Assembly: GCA_025354965.1 (NCBI GenBank) | Contig: JANXLW010000086.1 | Span: 1-8,762, forward strand | Source of the DNA: Betaproteobacteria bacterium | GTDB taxonomy: Bacteria; Pseudomonadota; Gammaproteobacteria; Burkholderiales; Burkholderiaceae_C | Length of the DNA: 8,762 nucleotides | Reading direction: 5' to 3' | Part shown: positions 6,136 through 8,762 of the stretch, one piece after another | Layout: each line of letters starts with the position of its first letter | Numbering within the stretch: position 1 is the first letter of the stretch | Translations under genes and position numbers: made by a program | The notes under the pieces: generated by a model | Seen by the model: the letters and a program-made list of their open reading frames with translations, nothing else | Database searches by the model: none | Told to the model about the DNA's origin: nothing

Positions 6136-7614
6136 TCATACATCCGGCGGTTGACCCAGAGCGACACGCAAACTATCCAGGTGGCGCTCATAGTGGCGCC
6201 AGCGGCCTGACGACCGGGTGTAAAGCGGTTGACGGACTTGCCATGCGCTGGGTGTCATGACGACCGTCTTCGTCTTGTGGAATGTCAGGCAGGCATCGTC
6301 CCATGGCAACTCACAATAATCGAGCAGGCTCCTGGTAGTCGGCTGGAAATCTGCAACGAGGGTGTCGTACTCGATGTCATGAATGTCCTCGCCGTAAAGC
6401 GACTTCCAGTGCGTCATCAGCCTTTCGTACTGGCGATACCAGTGCGCGATATCAAGCAGGTCGAACGCGTAAGGCATGGAATGACTGAGGTGGAGAAAAA
6501 AAACTGACAGACAATTGTCGATCGGGTGGCGCCGCGTATGAACAATCTTCGCTTGCGGAAAGAGCAGTTTGATGAGCCCGATATTGAGGAAGTTGTCGGG
6601 CCGCTTGTCAGTAACAAACGCGGCACCAGGAAACCGTGCCGCGACGCTGTCCAGATAAATGGCTCTTAGATGCGCCAGCCTGGTCGCCTCGATCGCGGTG
6701 CCGGGTTCTTGCAGCAGTGGCCCCAGGTGTTCTCGCGCCATGGCCGGTAGCAGGTCGATCTCGCCGCCGGCAGTAACCAGCGGATGACTGGCTAAAATTT
6801 GTTCGACCAGGGTCGAGCCTGAACGGAACATGCCGCAGATGAACAGTGGCGGCGATTGGCCAACGGTAGGCGCCGAAGGGTATACCGGCTCGGGGAAGGC
6901 CGTGATCAGGCGATCGACGAAGCGTTCATGCGCCGCAGCGTCGTAGCGTGCGCCGTTCGGGCCGGCGCTGAGGCGACTGGCGTGGTTGGCAGCGGTATAG
7001 GCTGCGAACGCACGGTCATAGTCGGCCGCACTATCAAGCGCCTTGCCAAGGCCAAAGCCAAGGTCGGCGCACTCTGCGGCGGTCACGCCGGGACGGGCAA
7101 TCGCTTGTTGCAGTTGCAGGATCAACGGATCATTGCCGCTGGCGGTGATTTTCAGGTTCGGCAGGCGTGCCAGCGCCAGAGCATTGGTGGGCTCAATGGT
7201 CAGCACACGTTCATAGGCGTCGAGCGCCTGTTCGCGGTCACCGCGTTGCTCATGGATGTTGCCAAGGTTGACGAGCGCGGGCACGTAGCGCGGGTTCAGC
7301 GTCAGCGCTAAACCGAGTTCGCGTTCGGCCTCGTCGGTTCTACCCAAATGTTCTGCCAGGATGACGGCGCAGTTGAGGTGAACTTCCTCCGGGCAACTGA
7401 CACCCCGCCCCAATGCCTGTCGGTACGAAGTCAGAGCAACAACGCAGTGGCGAGCGCGCTGCTGCAGGTACGCCAGGTTGTACCAACTGTCGGGCAGATT
7501 CGGGTTGAGCACCAACAGCCGCTCATGGGCGTCGATCGCCTCCTGTACGCGCCCGGCCTGTAGCAGACGCGAAGCCAGGTTGAGGAGCGATTGAGGGCTG
7601 TCGTCGTCGGTCAT
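6136..7614 (-). CDS. TPR-repeat sulfotransferase (PAPS-dependent)
   Basis: This 492-residue protein carries tetratricopeptide repeats at about 7-40, 42-72, 78-109 and 111-144, with another TPR-like helical pair at about 180-215, and then a Sulfotransfer_3-type domain (about 256-480). It would transfer sulfate from PAPS to an acceptor hydroxyl or amine. The 5'-phosphosulfate loop is ICGMFRSGSTLVEQ (259-272), and the 3'-phosphate site is RRHPIDNCLSVF (361-372). Glu285 in TAGGEIDLL is a candidate catalytic base by analogy with protein-tyrosine sulfotransferases. The C-terminal SAWQVRQPLY and GRWRHYERHL stretches (456-479) are typical of this bacterial family. The TPRs probably hold a protein or peptide acceptor, which is inference. 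No signal peptide is seen, so it should act in the cytoplasm. It starts 18 bases after the cysC stop, without a clear Shine-Dalgarno sequence, so co-transcription and translational coupling are likely. The acceptor is unknown. Confidence 0.92.
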   Translation of the reverse strand: MTDDDSPQSLLNLASRLLQAGRVQEAIDAHERLLVLNPNLPDSWYNLAYLQQRARHCVVALTSYRQALGRGVSCPEEVHLNCAVILAEHLGRTDEAERELGLALTLNPRYVPALVNLGNIHEQRGDREQALDAYERVLTIEPTNALALARLPNLKITASGNDPLILQLQQAIARPGVTAAECADLGFGLGKALDSAADYDRAFAAYTAANHASRLSAGPNGARYDAAAHERFVDRLITAFPEPVYPSAPTVGQSPPLFICGMFRSGSTLVEQILASHPLVTAGGEIDLLPAMAREHLGPLLQEPGTAIEATRLAHLRAIYLDSVAARFPGAAFVTDKRPDNFLNIGLIKLLFPQAKIVHTRRHPIDNCLSVFFLHLSHSMPYAFDLLDIAHWYRQYERLMTHWKSLYGEDIHDIEYDTLVADFQPTTRSLLDYCELPWDDACLTFHKTKTVVMTPSAWQVRQPLYTRSSGRWRHYERHLDSLRVALGQPPDV

Positions 7615-7627
7615 GCTGCGGATTTAT

Positions 7628-7645
7628 GGCGCTTACTCAAGCGCC
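7628..7645 (-). other. Perfect hairpin spanning the cysC stop codon and the intercistronic gap
   Basis: On the minus strand GGCGCTT (7645-7639) and AAGCGCC (7634-7628) form a perfect 7-bp stem around a GAGT loop. The stem contains the cysC stop codon TAA and ends 13 bases before the sulfotransferase ATG. What follows is ATAAATCC, not a T-run, so it is not a standard terminator. It could stabilise or cleave the mRNA between the genes, or tune re-initiation by ribosomes that finish cysC. Confidence 0.45.
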
Positions 7646-8217
7646 GCCAGCAGGTGCTCGACGCATGCGCTGGGGGACTCGTCAGCGGTGTGCAGGTGAA
7701 CCTCCGGCGCCTCGGGTGCTTCATAGTCGCTGTCGATGCCGGTGAAATTCGGCATTTGCCCGCTAAGCGCCTTGGCGGATAGCCCCTTGGGATCGCGTCG
7801 CACGCATTCCTCAATGGGCGCGTCGACGAAAACCTCGGTGAACTCGCCCGCTTCAAACAGCGAACGTGCGAAAGCACGCTCGGCCCGAAATGGGCTGATG
7901 AATGACACGATCACGATCAAACCTGCTTCCACCATCAGTCGCGCAACTTCCGCCACTCGCCGGATGTTTTCCACACGGTCCGCATCGCTGAAGCCCAGGT
8001 CGCGATTCAACCCATGGCGCACGTTGTCGCCCTCTAGCGTGTAGGTGTGTCGCCCCTGCGCATGCAGCCGCTTTTCAAGCAAATCAGCGATAGTGGACTT
8101 GCCTGAGCCAGACAGGCCGGTGAGCCACACACAGCCGGGCTGTTGCTGTTTGATCGCCGCACGCTCAGCCTTGTTGATTGACAGCGTTTGCCAGAAAAGG
8201 TTGTCTGCGGGGCACAT
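7633..8217 (-). CDS. cysC: Adenylylsulfate (APS) kinase, CysC family
   Basis: A cytoplasmic 194-residue kinase that phosphorylates APS at the 3' position with ATP to give PAPS. Visible motifs: P-loop GLSGSGKST (34-42); LEGDNVRHGLNRDLGFSDAD (61-80), which binds APS, with Glu replacing the more common Asp of LDGDN; FISPFRAER (106-114), with Ser108 in the position of the phosphorylatable Ser109 of E. coli; and DPKGL plus FTGIDSDYEAPEAPE. Length matches E. coli CysC (about 200), and no ATP-sulfurylase domain is fused. I prefer the ATG at 8217, because alignment to CysC from memory starts there (ADNLFW versus ENVVW); an in-frame GTG at 8265 would add 16 residues. Neither start has a good Shine-Dalgarno sequence. 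It lies directly before the sulfotransferase gene, suggesting that it supplies PAPS for sulfation. No cysD, cysN or cysH is adjacent. Confidence 0.95.
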   Translation of the reverse strand: MCPADNLFWQTLSINKAERAAIKQQQPGCVWLTGLSGSGKSTIADLLEKRLHAQGRHTYTLEGDNVRHGLNRDLGFSDADRVENIRRVAEVARLMVEAGLIVIVSFISPFRAERAFARSLFEAGEFTEVFVDAPIEECVRRDPKGLSAKALSGQMPNFTGIDSDYEAPEAPEVHLHTADESPSACVEHLLAALE

Positions 8218-8286
8218 AGTTATGGGGGGCACGAGCCTGGCTGTTTTATGGTTACCACTGGCCACTTGCGAGCAGCCAAGGCCTGC

Positions 8287-8315
8287 ATCGGACCGCGTGC
8301 CTGCCTGGTTGTCAA
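8287..8315 (-). promoter_or_regulatory. Candidate promoter for cysC-sulfotransferase
   Basis: Right after the stop of the upstream peptidase gene, the minus strand has a perfect -35 hexamer TTGACA (8315-8310), a 17-base spacer and a weak -10 TCCGAT (8292-8287, three of six matches). Initiation would be near 8281, giving a leader of about 64 bases to the preferred cysC start. The perfect -35 and spacing support it; the poor -10 does not, so read-through from the peptidase gene remains equally possible. Confidence 0.33.
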
Positions 8316-8316
8316 A

Positions 8317-8762
8317 TCAAGTGGCACGCATATTTTCGGCCAGAAACTTCTCGACGCGAGTCCAGAAGTCGATGTTGTTTGTCAACTTCAACCAGCCATG
8401 GCCCTCGTCCGAATAGACCACCCACTCCACTTTTTTGTTATGCGGTGCAAGGGCCGTGCGCATCTTTTCGCCATTGATAAGCGGTACACGCTGGTCAAGA
8501 CCGCCGTAAGCCATGAGTACCGGTTGCGTGATCTCGGCCGCACGCAGCACCGGCGAGGTGCGTTTGAACTGCTCGGCATCCTTGTCGGGGTCGCCGATCA
8601 GCATCGGCAAGGTGAAGCGCGCAGCGTCAACCCGGTTGAAATCGCTCCAGGTCACGCTGAACATGAACGAGGGGTCGGTGACACCAACCCAATTGATACC
8701 GCATCGAAACAATCCCGGCTCCTTGGCCAGGCCCATCATTGTGAGATAGCCACCGTAACTGG
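8317..8762 (-). CDS. S9-family (prolyl oligopeptidase-like) serine peptidase, C-terminal catalytic part (partial)
   Basis: 147 complete codons are visible; the gene continues beyond the right edge. The first residues read S-Y-G-G-Y-L-T-M, the nucleophile elbow (GxSYGGY) of S9 peptidases, with the catalytic Ser encoded at 8760-8758. The triad is completed by the Asp in YGGLDQRVP and the His in SDEGHGW near the end. NWVGVTDPSFMF and RTSPVLRAAEITQPVLM are also typical of the alpha/beta-hydrolase core. The protein therefore appears catalytically complete and would cleave short peptides, perhaps after a beta-propeller that is off-window. The true start, and so any signal peptide and location, cannot be seen. 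The ATG at 8739 lies inside the domain and is not the start. It is upstream of cysC on the same strand, separated by 99 bases holding a candidate promoter, so it may or may not share the transcript. Confidence 0.9.
   Translation of the reverse strand, partial: SYGGYLTMMGLAKEPGLFRCGINWVGVTDPSFMFSVTWSDFNRVDAARFTLPMLIGDPDKDAEQFKRTSPVLRAAEITQPVLMAYGGLDQRVPLINGEKMRTALAPHNKKVEWVVYSDEGHGWLKLTNNIDFWTRVEKFLAENMRAT

Noticed and set aside
6856..7311. A 151-codon + strand open frame opposite the sulfotransferase gene
   Set aside because: It is the antisense shadow of the TPR and PAPS-loop region; the minus-strand protein has clear conserved motifs throughout.
8218..8265. A GTG start at 8265 for cysC
   Set aside because: The added 16 residues lie before the part that matches CysC proteins, and no better ribosome site is seen; kept only as an alternative.
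1..8762. CRISPR arrays, tRNA or rRNA genes, transposases, integrase attachment sites
   Set aside because: I saw no regularly spaced repeats, cloverleaf-like segments, transposase motifs or long terminal inverted repeats on either strand.

Overview
This window looks like chromosomal DNA of a GC-rich (roughly 60%) Gram-negative bacterium, most likely a betaproteobacterium of the order Burkholderiales (Comamonadaceae-like). That placement is inferred from the general look of the proteins and base composition, not from a search. The Gram-negative assignment is firmer, because the window encodes an RND pump with a lipoprotein adaptor. I see no tRNA, rRNA, CRISPR array, insertion sequence or transposase.

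Layout on the + strand: the last 27 codons of an S9-family (prolyl oligopeptidase-like) serine peptidase (1-84); a 283-base gap rich in short perfect palindromes (85-367); a two-gene operon for an RND efflux system, made of a lipoprotein membrane-fusion adaptor (368-1504) and a 1073-residue inner-membrane permease (1507-4728), without an outer-membrane channel gene; then a stand-alone AAA/DUF4143 ATPase with a PD-(D/E)XK-like C-terminus (4827-6008), apparently with its own promoter directly against the start codon.

Layout on the - strand, converging on the ATPase gene and read from right to left: the C-terminal catalytic part of a second S9-family peptidase (8762-8317, cut by the window edge), an adenylylsulfate (APS) kinase of the CysC family (8217-7633), and 18 bases further a TPR-repeat sulfotransferase (7614-6136).

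How the genes may work together: CysC makes PAPS from APS and ATP, and the neighbouring sulfotransferase has both PAPS-binding motifs, so the pair reads as a PAPS supply-and-use module that sulfates an unidentified acceptor. No ATP sulfurylase (cysD/cysN), APS/PAPS reductase or sulfite reductase gene lies beside it, which argues for sulfation rather than cysteine assimilation. The RND pump is a separate, complete inner-membrane/periplasm unit that would need a TolC-like channel from elsewhere. Any functional link between the pump, the peptidases and the sulfation pair is speculation. The most interesting items are the cysC-sulfotransferase module, the putative leaderless DUF4143 ATPase, the extra hydrophobic tail on the RND permease, and the stacked palindromes upstream of the pump.
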